From the NCBI GenBank assembly GCA_013359255.1, contig JABWCF010000002.1, forward strand, positions 124,001 through 188,000: 64,000 nt of DNA, written 5' to 3'. This DNA is from Flavobacteriales bacterium. GTDB lineage: Bacteria > Bacteroidota > Bacteroidia > Flavobacteriales_E > Vicingaceae. How positions within the stretch are numbered: position 1 is the stretch's first letter; each line of letters opens with the position of its first letter. Below, piece after piece: positions 52,267 through 61,560 of this stretch. The notes under the pieces were generated by a model. It saw nothing but the letters and a program-made list of their open reading frames with translations. It was not told where the DNA came from and did no database searches. The translations under genes were made by a program, and so were the position numbers.

Positions 52267-54257
52267 AAAAAGTTTGTGTTTATATTTCCTTTTCTGTTTT
52301 TTCGCTGTTTGTAAATGCAAACAACACCATAGATTCGCTTTATAGTGTTATTCATTCTAAACAAAGTAACGATAGCACTAAAATAAGTGCGTATATAGAA
52401 CTTAGTTTTACACTACAGAGTAATCCCCTACAAGTAATCTTACTAGAAAAAGAATTTCTCAAATTTTGTCAAGATATTCCAAACATAGCCACTAGAGCAT
52501 ACGCCTTTAGGCAAGCCGGAAATATGAACTACAGAGCCGAATATTACGATAGAGCCATCGACCTCTATTTTCAATCTGTTCGCTTATATGAAAAAATAAA
52601 TGATCCGGTAGGGGTTTTGCGTACCTATAACAACATAGGGAATGCGTATACCGAGCAAGGTATCATATCTAATGATAGTTCCGCTTTTTTAAAAGCCATA
52701 GAAATTTTAAGCAATGCTGTAATCCTTTCAAAAAAGCACGATACACTAAGCATACATAACCTTTACAATAATATTGGAAATGCCTACAAAGAGTTAAAAC
52801 AATATAAAAATGCATTGAGTTATTACAATCTCTCTTACCCTTACTACTTAAAAAGAAAGGACCATAATGGAATAGAATTTTCACTGATAAATTTGGGAGA
52901 GACCTACTTATTGTTGGCAAAAGAAACCGACAAGTCTGAGTATTATGCCAAAGCGATGGAATACTTTATGTTTTGGAAAGGCAATTATTTAAATAATTCT
53001 AATTACGAACGGCAGGCCTTTATGCTTTGCAATATAGGAGAGGTATTTATGTTGATGAACGATTTACAGGTAGCTGAAAAGTACCTGAATGAGGCCTATT
53101 CCATTGCTGTTAAAACAGGAAAAAAAGACATTAGAAAACTAACGGCTTATCAATTATCAGAATTATATAAGAAAAAAAATAATGTAGCAAAAGCCTATAC
53201 ATACATGAATATTTATACTACATTAAAAGATTCACTTCAGGCAATTAGCAGTTATAAAAATATGCAACTCCTTCAGGCTTTTTACGAATCGGAAAGAAAA
53301 GACAGGGAGATTGAAACACTAAAAATTGAAACGCTCGAGAAAGATAAAAAAAATGCCGAGTTACGCACGTACACTATTTCAGCCTTTGCCGCAGGAGCTT
53401 TTGTTTTATTGATTGCTTTTGCTCTTTTCTATTTATATAGGTTGAAACAAAAAAACAATCTTAAACTTAAACAAGCTTATTCTTTGTTGGAAATCTCAAA
53501 TAAACGCATAAGTGATAGTATTACATACGCTAAAAGAATACAATCTTCCGTATTGCCGGACAGTGAAAAAATAAATAATATATTCAGCGAATCATTTGTT
53601 TATTTTAAACCTCGCGATGTGGTAAGCGGGGATTTCTATTGGGTGGGCGAAACCATCGAGCACAAGTTTATTGTAGTGGCCGATTGTACCGGGCATGGCG
53701 TGCCGGGTGCCATTCTTAGTATGTTGGCATTTTCGATGTTAGAAAACGTTATAAACGTAAAAAAGATTGAGCAACCTGCAAAAATTTTACTTGAACTAGA
53801 CAGGCAAATGATTACTCTTCTGCAACAACAAAATGTAAATAAACAAGATGACGGAATGGATATCTCCGTTTGCAGAATAGATAAACGTAATTTAAACCTA
53901 TGTTTTTCGGGGGCAAACCAAAATGCCTATTTAATTCGAAATAATAAAGTACAAACTTTATCAGGCTCCATATTCTCCATTGGGGGATTTAATAAAAACT
54001 ACATAAAAGAGTTTAAAGAAACAACTGTTTTAATAGAAAAAAATACCATGCTATATCTAAGTACCGATGGATTTGCTGACCAGTTTGGGGGAGAAAAAGG
54101 CAATAAATTTCTTGTTTCTAATTTAGAAAATCTTTTCATCGATTTAGCAAATAAACCTGTATCAGAGCAACAGACAGGAATAGATAGAGCATTTTTAAAT
54201 TGGAAGGACAATCAGCGACAAACAGATGATGTGTTGGTAGTAGGAATAAGAATTTAA
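52263..54257 (+). CDS. TPR-repeat membrane PP2C (SiaA-like) phosphatase
   Basis: Signalling phosphatase of 664 residues. Signal segment (about 1-20, VNAN), about five tetratricopeptide units (residues ~75-320; TYNNIGNAYTEQG, NNIGNAYKELKQY, CNIGEVFMLMNDL), a coiled coil, one membrane helix (about 373-393) and a PP2C/SpoIIE domain (about 425-664) with GDFYWVGE, DCTGHGVPGAIL, DGMDIS, STDGFADQFGG and TDDVLVVGIRI. It starts with TTG overlapping the kbl stop. It converges on siaC- and siaB-like genes, and its stop codon overlaps siaC's by sharing TTAA. SiaA of Pseudomonas dephosphorylates SiaC, so this is the likely counterpart. Confidence 0.92.
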   Translation: MKKVCVYISFSVFSLFVNANNTIDSLYSVIHSKQSNDSTKISAYIELSFTLQSNPLQVILLEKEFLKFCQDIPNIATRAYAFRQAGNMNYRAEYYDRAIDLYFQSVRLYEKINDPVGVLRTYNNIGNAYTEQGIISNDSSAFLKAIEILSNAVILSKKHDTLSIHNLYNNIGNAYKELKQYKNALSYYNLSYPYYLKRKDHNGIEFSLINLGETYLLLAKETDKSEYYAKAMEYFMFWKGNYLNNSNYERQAFMLCNIGEVFMLMNDLQVAEKYLNEAYSIAVKTGKKDIRKLTAYQLSELYKKKNNVAKAYTYMNIYTTLKDSLQAISSYKNMQLLQAFYESERKDREIETLKIETLEKDKKNAELRTYTISAFAAGAFVLLIAFALFYLYRLKQKNNLKLKQAYSLLEISNKRISDSITYAKRIQSSVLPDSEKINNIFSESFVYFKPRDVVSGDFYWVGETIEHKFIVVADCTGHGVPGAILSMLAFSMLENVINVKKIEQPAKILLELDRQMITLLQQQNVNKQDDGMDISVCRIDKRNLNLCFSGANQNAYLIRNNKVQTLSGSIFSIGGFNKNYIKEFKETTVLIEKNTMLYLSTDGFADQFGGEKGNKFLVSNLENLFIDLANKPVSEQQTGIDRAFLNWKDNQRQTDDVLVVGIRI

Positions 54258-54625
54258 TTTTCTTTTGTTACTATTACCACTCCTGATAAACGGCTGTATC
54301 TTTCGGCTGCCTGTTGCATGTCCTTATCTCCCTTATCATAGAACCAAGTTACAGAAGTATCGCAATGACCGGATATTTGGCGAATTACTTCAAAAATCTG
54401 CAACAATTGTTTGGCCGATGAGGTATTGAAATATTTTAATTTTATTTCACATGTAAATTTTTTTGGAGCCACAGCCAAAAAACTTTGTAAAGCCTCTAAA
54501 ATAGGGGCATAAAAACCTACTGCATCTTCTGGAAAAGAACAGTTTTCTAATACAAAAAATCCTTTTTCAATATCTAGGTTTACATAGGGAGTATCATCAG
54601 TATGTGGTATTACTAGCGATTCCAT
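54254..54625 (-). CDS. siaC: SiaC-family regulatory phosphoprotein (DUF1987)
   Basis: Small cytosolic switch protein of 123 residues. The family core LKYFNTSSAKQLLQIFEVI is present, and Thr68 sits in FNTSS, the position recalled as the phosphorylated threonine of Pseudomonas SiaC. In that system SiaB phosphorylates and SiaA dephosphorylates SiaC, and the free form stimulates a diguanylate cyclase. Here the start abuts the siaB-like stop (TAAATG), so the two are translationally coupled. The target in this organism is not visible; no GGDEF gene is present in the window. Confidence 0.9.
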   Translation of the reverse strand: MESLVIPHTDDTPYVNLDIEKGFFVLENCSFPEDAVGFYAPILEALQSFLAVAPKKFTCEIKLKYFNTSSAKQLLQIFEVIRQISGHCDTSVTWFYDKGDKDMQQAAERYSRLSGVVIVTKEN

Positions 54626-55723
54626 TTACTGTACTATATTTAATTGAACTGTAAAAAAACTGGTAGAGTCATTTATTGGGTCGAAACAATAGTTGATTTT
54701 AGAATGAGTTTTTAAACGCATATCTATAAAACCAAGTCCCGCCCCTTTTATAGATTCTTTGGGTGGATTCAGCAAGGTTTTATCGTATAACTCTTCCAAT
54801 TCCAAAGGATTTAAAGAGTTGGTATAATCAATTTTGTTTTTTACAGTATCAATTTCATTATTTTCAATAAAGTTTCCTGTAGTGAATATACAAATGTTTT
54901 CATCTCCACCTACGGTGTAAATGCCCGGTTTTTCATTTTTGTTATTGTTGAGGGATAAGCCGTGCAGGCTAATATTTTGAAGTAACTCAATTAAAATATG
55001 GATGTTTTTCTTTTGAACGGATAGCTCGGCCTTAGAATGTCCTGTGTTTTCAAACATTTTAATAAATTCCAATAAACTTTCCTGAGAGAATAAACCCTGA
55101 TAAATGAGTTTTATCTTTGCTTCAGAAATTTTTTCGTGAATTTCTTTTACTTGAGAAATGGTATTAGGACAAATACTGCTGATTAAATTACTACAAATGT
55201 TAGTTTGAAAATAGAAATAGTAATATTCAGGGTTAATCGTTACAAAATCATACACAAGTTTGTTTCCCGATTTTCTGGCCATCTCAATTAATCCAAGTCC
55301 AGCCCCTCCTTTATCAGAAAGACTGTTGAGCTGGAGAGTTTCCATGTAATAATTTTTCAGTTCATCGGTAGTGAGCGAATTTATTTTTTCAATCTTTTCT
55401 TTTATGGGGTTTACTTCTTTAGCCGAAATATAGTTTCCTGAAGTTATAACAGTATTTTCATTTAATTTTTGTAAAGCAAAAAACCCCTCTTTATCTTGTT
55501 CTTTTTGGTGGCGAGTAATGTTTTGTAACGACTCTACCATTATAAAATATGTTTTCTTATTTACTTTACCTGTTTCTTCGTTTTTTGCCAGTTTATTTTC
55601 GGCAAAGGATAAAATACTTTCAGTAAGGTTTAAGGTAAAATGGCCACAATACAAGTATTCCAAACCCAGTTCTTGCATTTGGATATAATTTTTGTAGAGC
55701 GATATATTGTTTTGTTGCTGCAA
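54626..55723 (-). CDS. Tandem (double) SiaB-family kinase
   Basis: Predicted protein kinase of 365 residues built from two SiaB units in one chain, where the usual SiaB is about 180 residues. Repeat 1 (about 9-175) has the N-box VESLQNITRHQ (Asn68) and G-box GGAGLGLIEMARKSG; repeat 2 (about 193-365) has ELLQNISLHG (Asn250) and KGAGLGFIDMRLKT. Both nucleotide-binding motifs look intact. Each unit also contains a TSGNYI/TTGNFI segment. Fusion may fix a dimer or allow one half to specialise. Promoter TACATTTG lies 27 bp upstream; siaC follows directly. Confidence 0.88.
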   Translation of the reverse strand: MQQQNNISLYKNYIQMQELGLEYLYCGHFTLNLTESILSFAENKLAKNEETGKVNKKTYFIMVESLQNITRHQKEQDKEGFFALQKLNENTVITSGNYISAKEVNPIKEKIEKINSLTTDELKNYYMETLQLNSLSDKGGAGLGLIEMARKSGNKLVYDFVTINPEYYYFYFQTNICSNLISSICPNTISQVKEIHEKISEAKIKLIYQGLFSQESLLEFIKMFENTGHSKAELSVQKKNIHILIELLQNISLHGLSLNNNKNEKPGIYTVGGDENICIFTTGNFIENNEIDTVKNKIDYTNSLNPLELEELYDKTLLNPPKESIKGAGLGFIDMRLKTHSKINYCFDPINDSTSFFTVQLNIVQ

Positions 55724-55749
55724 TTCCCTTTTATCAAAATAAAGGAATT

Positions 55750-55757
55750 CAAATGTA
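55750..55757 (-). promoter_or_regulatory. -7 box for the siaB-siaC operon
   Basis: CAAATGTA on the plus strand reads TACATTTG on the minus strand (TAnnTTTG), 27 bp before the siaB-like ATG at 55723. It drives siaB-siaC independently of the convergent phosphatase gene. Confidence 0.5.
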
Positions 55758-55801
55758 CAAAAAACAGCAATATGCTGCTCGCAATAGCAATGTCAAATGT
55801 C

Positions 55802-57601
55802 TTATTTTTTCAAACCTCTTTTTCGGTCGTTTTCGTTTAATAAAATTTTACGCAAACGAATGCTTTTGGGTGTTACTTCCACATATTCATCTTCCTGAAT
55901 ATATTCAAGAGCCTCTTCTAAGGTAAAGGTAAGAGGTGGGGCAATTCTCACTTTGTCGTCAGAGCCAGAAGCTCGCATATTTGTAAGTTTTTTTGTTTTA
56001 GTAATATTAATAACTAAATCTCCCGGACGGTTGTTTTCGCCTACTACCTGACCTTCATACACACTTTCGTTCGGGTCAATAAAAAATATACCTCTATCTT
56101 GTAAATTATTTATTGAATAGGGTATGGCAGTACCAGTTTCCATTACAATAAGAGAACCATTTTGACGGCCTGGTATTTCACCTTTATAGGGTTGATATTC
56201 TATAAAGCGGTGTGTCATCACGGCCTCACCAGAAGTAGCAGTCATTAAATACGTTTTTAAACCCATTAATCCTCTCGATGGAATGATAAATTTTAAAATC
56301 ATTCTATCGGCTTTGGGAGTCATGTTCATCATTTCACCTTTTCTTACCGATACGGTTTCTATCGCTTTTCCTGCATATTCTTCGGGTAAGTCTATGGTTA
56401 ATTCTTCTATGGGTTCACATTTTCTTCCCTCTATTTCTTTAAAGATAACACGGGGCTGACCAATTTGTAGTTCGTACCCTTCTCTTCGCATGGTTTCAAT
56501 TAATACACTTAAATGCAAAACCCCTCTTCCTGATACATTAAATGAATCAGCAGAATCAGTAGGTTCTACTCGTAAAGCAAGATTTTTCTCTAGCTCTCTT
56601 TCTAATCTTTCTTTAATATGCCTCGAGGTAACAAATTTCCCTTCTTTACCAAAAAAGGGAGAATTGTTAATAGTAAAGAGCATGCTCATGGTGGGCTCTT
56701 CTATAGCAATGGTGGGTAATGCTTCCGGATTTTCTGCATCGGCAATGGTTTCGCCAATTTCAAAATTTTCAATTCCTACTATGGCACAAATATCTCCGGC
56801 TAATACTTGTTCTACTTTCTTTTTTTCGAACCCTTCAAATACAAATAAATCTTTAATGCGTTGTTTTATCTGTTGTCCGGTTCGTTTTACAAGAGTTATT
56901 TGTTGCCCTGTTTTTAGGCTTCCGCGTTGTAGTTTGCCAATAGCAAAACGGCCAATATATTTAGAAAAATCTAAAGAGGTGATTAAAAGTTGTGGTGTTC
57001 CGTCTGCCACATTGGGAGCGGGAATGTGTTCAATAATTTTTTCGAAAAGAATATCAATATTGTTGGTGGCATTGTTCCAGTGACTACTCATCCATCCGTT
57101 TTTTGCCGAGCCGTACACTACCGGAAAATCAAGCTGATCATCAGTGGCATCGAGACTCATCATGAGTTCAAAAACGGCTTCGCTAGCTTCTTCGGGGGTA
57201 CAGTTAGGTTTATCTACCTTGTTTACTACTAAAATGGGCTTTAGTCCCAATTCCAGTGCTTTTTGAGTAACAAATCGGGTTTGAGGCATGGGGCCTTCAA
57301 ATGCATCAACCAAAATTAAAACGCCTTCGGCCATATTCAAAACGCGCTCTACCTCCCCGCCAAAGTCGGCATGGCCCGGAGTATCAATTATATTTATCTT
57401 ATAATCTTTATAACGAACCGATACATTTTTTGCCAAAATAGTAATACCTCGCTCTCGCTCCAAATCATTACTATCCATAATTAATTCACCAGGGGTTTCG
57501 TGGTCTTTAAAGAGTTTGCCGGCAAGCAGCATTTTATCTACCAATGTGGTTTTTCCGTGATCAACGTGTGCAATAATTGCAATGTTTCTAATCTTTAGCA
57601 T
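55802..57601 (-). CDS. typA: Ribosome-associated GTPase TypA/BipA
   Basis: Translational GTPase for ribosome assembly and stress adaptation. G1 [15 protein letters not shown], switch region RERGITI, G3 [15 protein letters not shown]4 NKVDKPNC, then the EF-G-like domains III and V and the TypA-specific C-terminus ([35 protein letters not shown]). Length of 599 residues is normal. It has its own promoter box at 57618-57625 and stands as a single gene between the sia-like genes and a divergent thioesterase. Confidence 0.98.
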   Translation of the reverse strand: MLKIRNIAIIAHVDHGKTTLVDKMLLAGKLFKDHETPGELIMDSNDLERERGITILAKNVSVRYKDYKINIIDTPGHADFGGEVERVLNMAEGVLILVDAFEGPMPQTRFVTQKALELGLKPILVVNKVDKPNCTPEEASEAVFELMMSLDATDDQLDFPVVYGSAKNGWMSSHWNNATNNIDILFEKIIEHIPAPNVADGTPQLLITSLDFSKYIGRFAIGKLQRGSLKTGQQITLVKRTGQQIKQRIKDLFVFEGFEKKKVEQVLAGDICAIVGIENFEIGETIADAENPEALPTIAIEEPTMSMLFTINNSPFFGKEGKFVTSRHIKERLERELEKNLALRVEPTDSADSFNVSGRGVLHLSVLIETMRREGYELQIGQPRVIFKEIEGRKCEPIEELTIDLPEEYAGKAIETVSVRKGEMMNMTPKADRMILKFIIPSRGLMGLKTYLMTATSGEAVMTHRFIEYQPYKGEIPGRQNGSLIVMETGTAIPYSINNLQDRGIFFIDPNESVYEGQVVGENNRPGDLVINITKTKKLTNMRASGSDDKVRIAPPLTFTLEEALEYIQEDEYVEVTPKSIRLRKILLNENDRKRGLKK

Positions 57602-57617
57602 AATTTAAAAAAGATTG

Positions 57618-57625
57618 CAAAAGTA
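57618..57625 (-). promoter_or_regulatory. -7 box for typA
   Basis: CAAAAGTA on the plus strand reads TACTTTTG on the minus strand (TAnnTTTG), 17 bp before the typA ATG, the same spacing as at pdxJ. Confidence 0.5.
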
Positions 57626-57685
57626 GTGTTTTGTTGCTTACTGAATACTAAAGGCGTAAATTAGTGCCCCAAGAAAAGGTAAGGT

Positions 57686-58102
57686 ATGAAAGATAAAGCA
57701 AAGAAAATAATAGATAAAATGTATCTCAATGACCCGTTTACTAAGTGGTTGGGTATTGAAAGAGTGGAGGAATCGGCAGGAAAAAGTGTTTTAAGAATGA
57801 CGGTTAAAAACGAAATGTTAAATGGTTTTGGGATTGCCCATGGTGGAATAACGTATTCATTAGCCGATAGTGCTTTAGCTTTTGCATCGAATGGGTATGG
57901 GAAAATGTGCGTTTCTGTAGAAACCTCTATTTCTCACATGGTTGCAGTAAAAGAAAATGATGTACTTACGGCCATTGCGGAGGAGATTAGCATAAAAAAT
58001 AAATTTGGTATTTATTATGTAAAAATAGTTAACCAACATAATGAAACTGTAGCTTTGTTCAAAGGTACGGTTTACCGTAAAGAGAAAGATTGGGAAATTT
58101 AG
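57686..58102 (+). CDS. PaaI-type hotdog thioesterase
   Basis: Small acyl-CoA thioesterase of 138 residues. The hotdog helix with catalytic Asp region is GFGIAHGGITYSLADSALAFASN, preceded by FTKWLGIERVEESAGKSVLRM. It matches the PaaI subgroup, which clears stalled ring-hydroxylated phenylacetyl-CoA, but no paa genes are nearby, so the substrate is open. It stands alone, divergent from typA and convergent with queG. Confidence 0.9.
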   Translation: MKDKAKKIIDKMYLNDPFTKWLGIERVEESAGKSVLRMTVKNEMLNGFGIAHGGITYSLADSALAFASNGYGKMCVSVETSISHMVAVKENDVLTAIAEEISIKNKFGIYYVKIVNQHNETVALFKGTVYRKEKDWEI

Positions 58103-58117
58103 TTTCTGTACACTTTG

Positions 58118-59050
58118 TTACTTGTTTTCTAAAAGAAATTTTATGTTTCTTTCTATTCCGCTGTACTTTGTTCTAAGTAGGGGAGAATTTTTAAATTCTT
58201 TATTAAAAATTTCCATATTCAATTCTGTCCATTCTTTCATTTTCCATTTTTTTATTGGTTCCAACATTTTAAATAATGGTTCGTTGTGTGGTTGAGCAAA
58301 TCGATTCCAAGGACAAACCTGCTGACAGATATCGCAACCAAACAAATTTTCTTGAATTTTATTCTCAAACAATGATGGAATTTTTTCATCTTTTAATTCT
58401 ATGGTAGCATACGAAATACATTTAGAAGCATCTACCGAAAATGGTTCTATGGCTTGTGTGGGGCAGGCATCAATGCATTGTGTACAAGTACCGCAATAAT
58501 TTTCTATGGGAGTATCGTATTCAAATTCGACATCGCAAATTATTTCCGCAATAAAAAAATAAGAACCTTTGTTTTTATTAATTAAAAGGGTGTGTTTTCC
58601 TATCCAACCTAATCCGCTTTTAGCGGCCCAAACTCTTTCCATTACGGGGGCCGAATCGGAAAACACTCGTGCATTTATTTTTCCTGTTTGTTGTTGAAAT
58701 TTTTCAAGTAACAGAAATAATTTATCTTTAATTACTTTATGGTAGTCGTTTCCCCAAGCATACATAGAAATATGAGGAGCCTCAGAGGGCTGTATTTCGC
58801 TGCTGTAATAATTATAAAGTAAGGAAATTACCGAAACGGATCCTTCTACTAATTCAGAAGGATTCATTCTTTTTTCGAAATAATTTTCGAGGTATTGCAT
58901 TTTTCCGTGCTTCCCTGCTTGTAGCCATTTTTTCATTCGAGGGGCTTCTTCTTTCAAATACCCGGAAGCAGAAATTCCGCAACATTCAAAGCCAAATTCT
59001 TTAGCTAACTCTTTAAGTATATGTGTTCGTTCGAAAACCGATTTATTCAT
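58118..59050 (-). CDS. queG: Epoxyqueuosine reductase
   Basis: Cobalamin- and iron-sulfur-dependent enzyme that makes queuosine from epoxyqueuosine in tRNA. Two 4Fe-4S clusters are visible: [16 protein letters not shown] with CISYATIE, and [13 protein letters not shown]. The N-terminal cobalamin domain includes [17 protein letters not shown] and the middle has [30 protein letters not shown]. The ATG at 59050 is used; a TTG 9 bp upstream is possible. Either way the start overlaps the ruvB stop, so ruvB-queG is an operon. Length of 310 residues is normal. Confidence 0.95.
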   Translation of the reverse strand: MNKSVFERTHILKELAKEFGFECCGISASGYLKEEAPRMKKWLQAGKHGKMQYLENYFEKRMNPSELVEGSVSVISLLYNYYSSEIQPSEAPHISMYAWGNDYHKVIKDKLFLLLEKFQQQTGKINARVFSDSAPVMERVWAAKSGLGWIGKHTLLINKNKGSYFFIAEIICDVEFEYDTPIENYCGTCTQCIDACPTQAIEPFSVDASKCISYATIELKDEKIPSLFENKIQENLFGCDICQQVCPWNRFAQPHNEPLFKMLEPIKKWKMKEWTELNMEIFNKEFKNSPLLRTKYSGIERNIKFLLENK

Positions 59051-60080
59051 TATTGCCAAAAAACAAAGAGCCTTGTTCTTTAGGGGGTATTTTTCCTAAA
59101 TGAATATATGCTTTTTCAGTAACCTCTCTACCTCGGGGCGTGCGCATTATAAAACCTTCTTTAATCAAAAAGGGTTCGTACACTTCCTCTATGGTTCCGG
59201 CTTCTTCTGAAACTGCCGTAGAAATGGTAGTGAGACCTACGGGTCCCCCTTTAAATTTATCTATTATAGTTGTAAGAATTCGGTTGTCCATTTCATCTAA
59301 GCCATATTGATCTACGTTTAATGCTGCTAGTGAAGAACGTGTAATTTCTAAATGAATAGTGCCATCTCCTTTTATTTGAGCAAAATCGCGTACCCTGCGT
59401 AATAGTGCATTTGTAATACGTGGGGTTCCTCGGCTTCTGCCTGCAATTTCCGCGGCTGCATCGTTGGTAATTTGTATTTTTAGTATTTGAGCCGAGCGTT
59501 TAACAATTGAACTTAGCAATGTAGATTCATAATACTCCAACCGTGCATTAATTCCAAATCGTGCACGTAAAGGGGCTGTTAGCAATCCTGTGCGGGTTGT
59601 GGCTCCAATTAAAGTAAATGGATTCAGAGATATTTGTACTGAGCGGGCACTTGGGCCGGAATCAATCATAATATCAATTTTATAGTCTTCCATAGCGGAA
59701 TAAAGATACTCTTCTACCACCGGACTTAGGCGGTGTATTTCATCAATAAAAAGAACATCACCTTTTTCTAAGTTGGTTAGTAAGCCCGCTAAATCGCCAG
59801 GCTTTTCGAGTACAGGGCCCGATGTTACTTTTATGTTTACTCCTAATTCGTTGGCAATGATATTGGCTAATGTGGTTTTTCCTAATCCGGGGGGGCCGTG
59901 TAGCAATACATGGTCTAAAGCTTCGCCTCGTTGTGCAGCAGCTTCTACAAATACTTTTAAATTTTCTACTACTTGGCTTTGCCCCGTAAAATCATTAAAA
60001 TTTAAAGGACGAAGTACTTTTTCTATTTCTTTTTCGACCGGATTTAAATTTTCGGAATCGGGATTAAGATTGGGATTCAT
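59043..60080 (-). CDS. ruvB: Holliday junction branch-migration ATPase RuvB
   Basis: Hexameric motor that moves Holliday junctions with RuvA in recombinational repair. N-terminal [18 protein letters not shown], Walker [16 protein letters not shown], Walker [20 protein letters not shown], sensor [21 protein letters not shown], arginine-finger region, and the winged-helix C-terminus ([21 protein letters not shown]). Length of 345 residues is standard. ruvA and ruvC are not adjacent. It is the first gene of the ruvB-queG unit. Confidence 0.98.
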   Translation of the reverse strand: MNPNLNPDSENLNPVEKEIEKVLRPLNFNDFTGQSQVVENLKVFVEAAAQRGEALDHVLLHGPPGLGKTTLANIIANELGVNIKVTSGPVLEKPGDLAGLLTNLEKGDVLFIDEIHRLSPVVEEYLYSAMEDYKIDIMIDSGPSARSVQISLNPFTLIGATTRTGLLTAPLRARFGINARLEYYESTLLSSIVKRSAQILKIQITNDAAAEIAGRSRGTPRITNALLRRVRDFAQIKGDGTIHLEITRSSLAALNVDQYGLDEMDNRILTTIIDKFKGGPVGLTTISTAVSEEAGTIEEVYEPFLIKEGFIMRTPRGREVTEKAYIHLGKIPPKEQGSLFFGNNE

Positions 60081-60099
60081 AGTAAATTCGGAATAGTAG

Positions 60100-60107
60100 C
60101 AAAGGTA
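60100..60107 (-). promoter_or_regulatory. -7 box for ruvB-queG
   Basis: CAAAGGTA on the plus strand reads TACCTTTG on the minus strand (TAnnTTTG), 20 bp before the ruvB ATG. Confidence 0.5.
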
Positions 60108-60126
60108 GTAAAATGTTTACACTTGT

Positions 60127-60459
60127 TTAGATTTGCATATAATCGGCAATAGCTTCTTTAATCAATATTTCCTGTTCTTCAGGATTTAAAAAGGGGAGTT
60201 TTTTTGTGCGTTCCCAATGTGGCCATCCCTCTTCATCAAGTCCTTTGTAAGTGTAATAACCGAAAGGCTCCAATACTTTACATAATGCGATATGAATAAT
60301 ATCTAATTTCTGATCCTTTGAAAAAAGTTGGGGAGGTTTTGCCAACTCCTGCAATCCAATAATAAAAAGAAGGGAGGTGGCATCAAGTTTTTCCCCAAAA
60401 CGATCTACACATATTTTTTCTACTTCTTTCCAACGAAATTCAATATCTTTTTTTACCAT
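60127..60459 (-). CDS. Small conserved-looking cytosolic protein, unknown function
   Basis: I do not recognise a named family. The product has 110 residues, is mixed alpha-helical, charged, and has no signal peptide or membrane helix. Segments that may be conserved are TSLLFIIGLQELAKPP, QKLDIIHIALCKVLEPFGYY and GLDEEGWPHWERT. The small gap to ruvB contains that gene's promoter, so this is a separate unit. It is divergent from the CvpA-family gene with a 30-bp gap. Confidence 0.7.
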   Translation of the reverse strand: MVKKDIEFRWKEVEKICVDRFGEKLDATSLLFIIGLQELAKPPQLFSKDQKLDIIHIALCKVLEPFGYYTYKGLDEEGWPHWERTKKLPFLNPEEQEILIKEAIADYMQI

Positions 60460-60489
60460 GCTTCAAAATTAGATACTTATTTTTGACTT

Positions 60490-60975
60490 GTGAGTTACCT
60501 AGATATACTTCTAATAATTCCCTTACTTTGGGGTGGTTTTAAAGGATTTCGTAAAGGATTGGTGATGGAGTTGGCCACCATTGCGGCTTTACTTTTGGGC
60601 ACTTGGGTAAGTATTAAGTTTTATACTTTATTTTCGGCATGGCTTAAAAATTCACTCAATTGGCAGGGCGAGTGGCTTCCTTTGATGGCTTTTGCCATTC
60701 TTTTTATTGGGGTACTTATTGGAGTTTATGCGGTGGCAGGCCTTGCCGATAAAACCTTAAAAGCGGTAGCACTTGGAGTTTTTAATAAACTAGCCGGGGC
60801 TTTTTTGGGTGCTGGAAAGTTCGCTTTAATACTTGGAATTATTTTATTTTTGGCAGAAAAAATACACACTCATTACCCTTTTATTCCTCAGCAAGCAAAA
60901 GAAAAATCGTTACTTTATAAACCTGTTTTTATGCTTGCAGAAACAGTAATGCCACATATTAAAGAAAGATTGTAA
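60490..60975 (+). CDS. CvpA-family membrane protein
   Basis: Inner-membrane protein of 161 residues with four helices (about residues 3-18, 24-45, 62-85 and 105-125). The family opening YLDILLIIPLLWGGFKGFRKGLV is present. CvpA relatives affect colicin V production and envelope stress, but the molecular role is unknown. It starts with GTG and ends 3 bp before tag, so the two are coupled. Confidence 0.88.
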   Translation: MSYLDILLIIPLLWGGFKGFRKGLVMELATIAALLLGTWVSIKFYTLFSAWLKNSLNWQGEWLPLMAFAILFIGVLIGVYAVAGLADKTLKAVALGVFNKLAGAFLGAGKFALILGIILFLAEKIHTHYPFIPQQAKEKSLLYKPVFMLAETVMPHIKERL

Positions 60976-60978
60976 ATA

Positions 60979-61542
60979 ATGAAAAAGAAAACACGTTGTG
61001 CTTGGTGTGTGGGTAACGAACTTTACGAAAAATACCACGATGAAGAGTGGGGAATACCCGTACACGATGATAAAAAGTTATTCGAATTCTTAATTCTCGA
61101 ATCATTTCAGGCAGGTTTAAGTTGGCTAACAGTACTTAAAAAACGCGAAAATTTTAGAAAAGCGTTTGCCGATTTTGATGTGCAAAAAGTGGCTAAGTTT
61201 AATGCTGCAAAAATTGAAACATTGATTCAAGATGCTGGTATAATTCGCAATAAACTAAAAATTGAAGCGGCAGTAAATAATGCTAAAAAATTTATAGAAA
61301 TTCAAAAAGAATTTGGCTCGTTTGATGCGTATGTATGGGGCTTTACAAAATATAAGGCCATTGTTAATAACCCTAAAATCGTAAAAGAAATTCCGGCTAA
61401 AACGGCCTTATCTGATGCCATGAGCAAGGATATGGGTAAACGCGGATTTAAGTTTAGGGGCTCTACTATTTGTTATGCTTTTATGCAAGCTGTAGGAATG
61501 GTAAACGACCATACTACAGATTGCTGGAAAAAAAAATATTAA
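60979..61542 (+). CDS. tag: DNA-3-methyladenine glycosylase I
   Basis: Base-excision repair enzyme removing 3-methyladenine. The zinc-snap residues are in RCAWCVGNELYEKYHDEEWG (Cys and His) and the C-terminal DHTTDCW (His and Cys). The substrate pocket includes FEFLILESFQAGLSWLTVL. Length of 187 residues is standard. It follows the CvpA gene and converges on bamA, 18 bp away. Confidence 0.97.
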   Translation: MKKKTRCAWCVGNELYEKYHDEEWGIPVHDDKKLFEFLILESFQAGLSWLTVLKKRENFRKAFADFDVQKVAKFNAAKIETLIQDAGIIRNKLKIEAAVNNAKKFIEIQKEFGSFDAYVWGFTKYKAIVNNPKIVKEIPAKTALSDAMSKDMGKRGFKFRGSTICYAFMQAVGMVNDHTTDCWKKKY

Positions 61543-61560
61543 TGTAGAAAGTTTGTTGTT

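Noticed and set aside
54254-54257. Overlapping stops of the phosphatase and siaC as a shared regulatory site
   Set aside because: Convergent stop codons sharing TTAA are common in compact genomes and need no special function.
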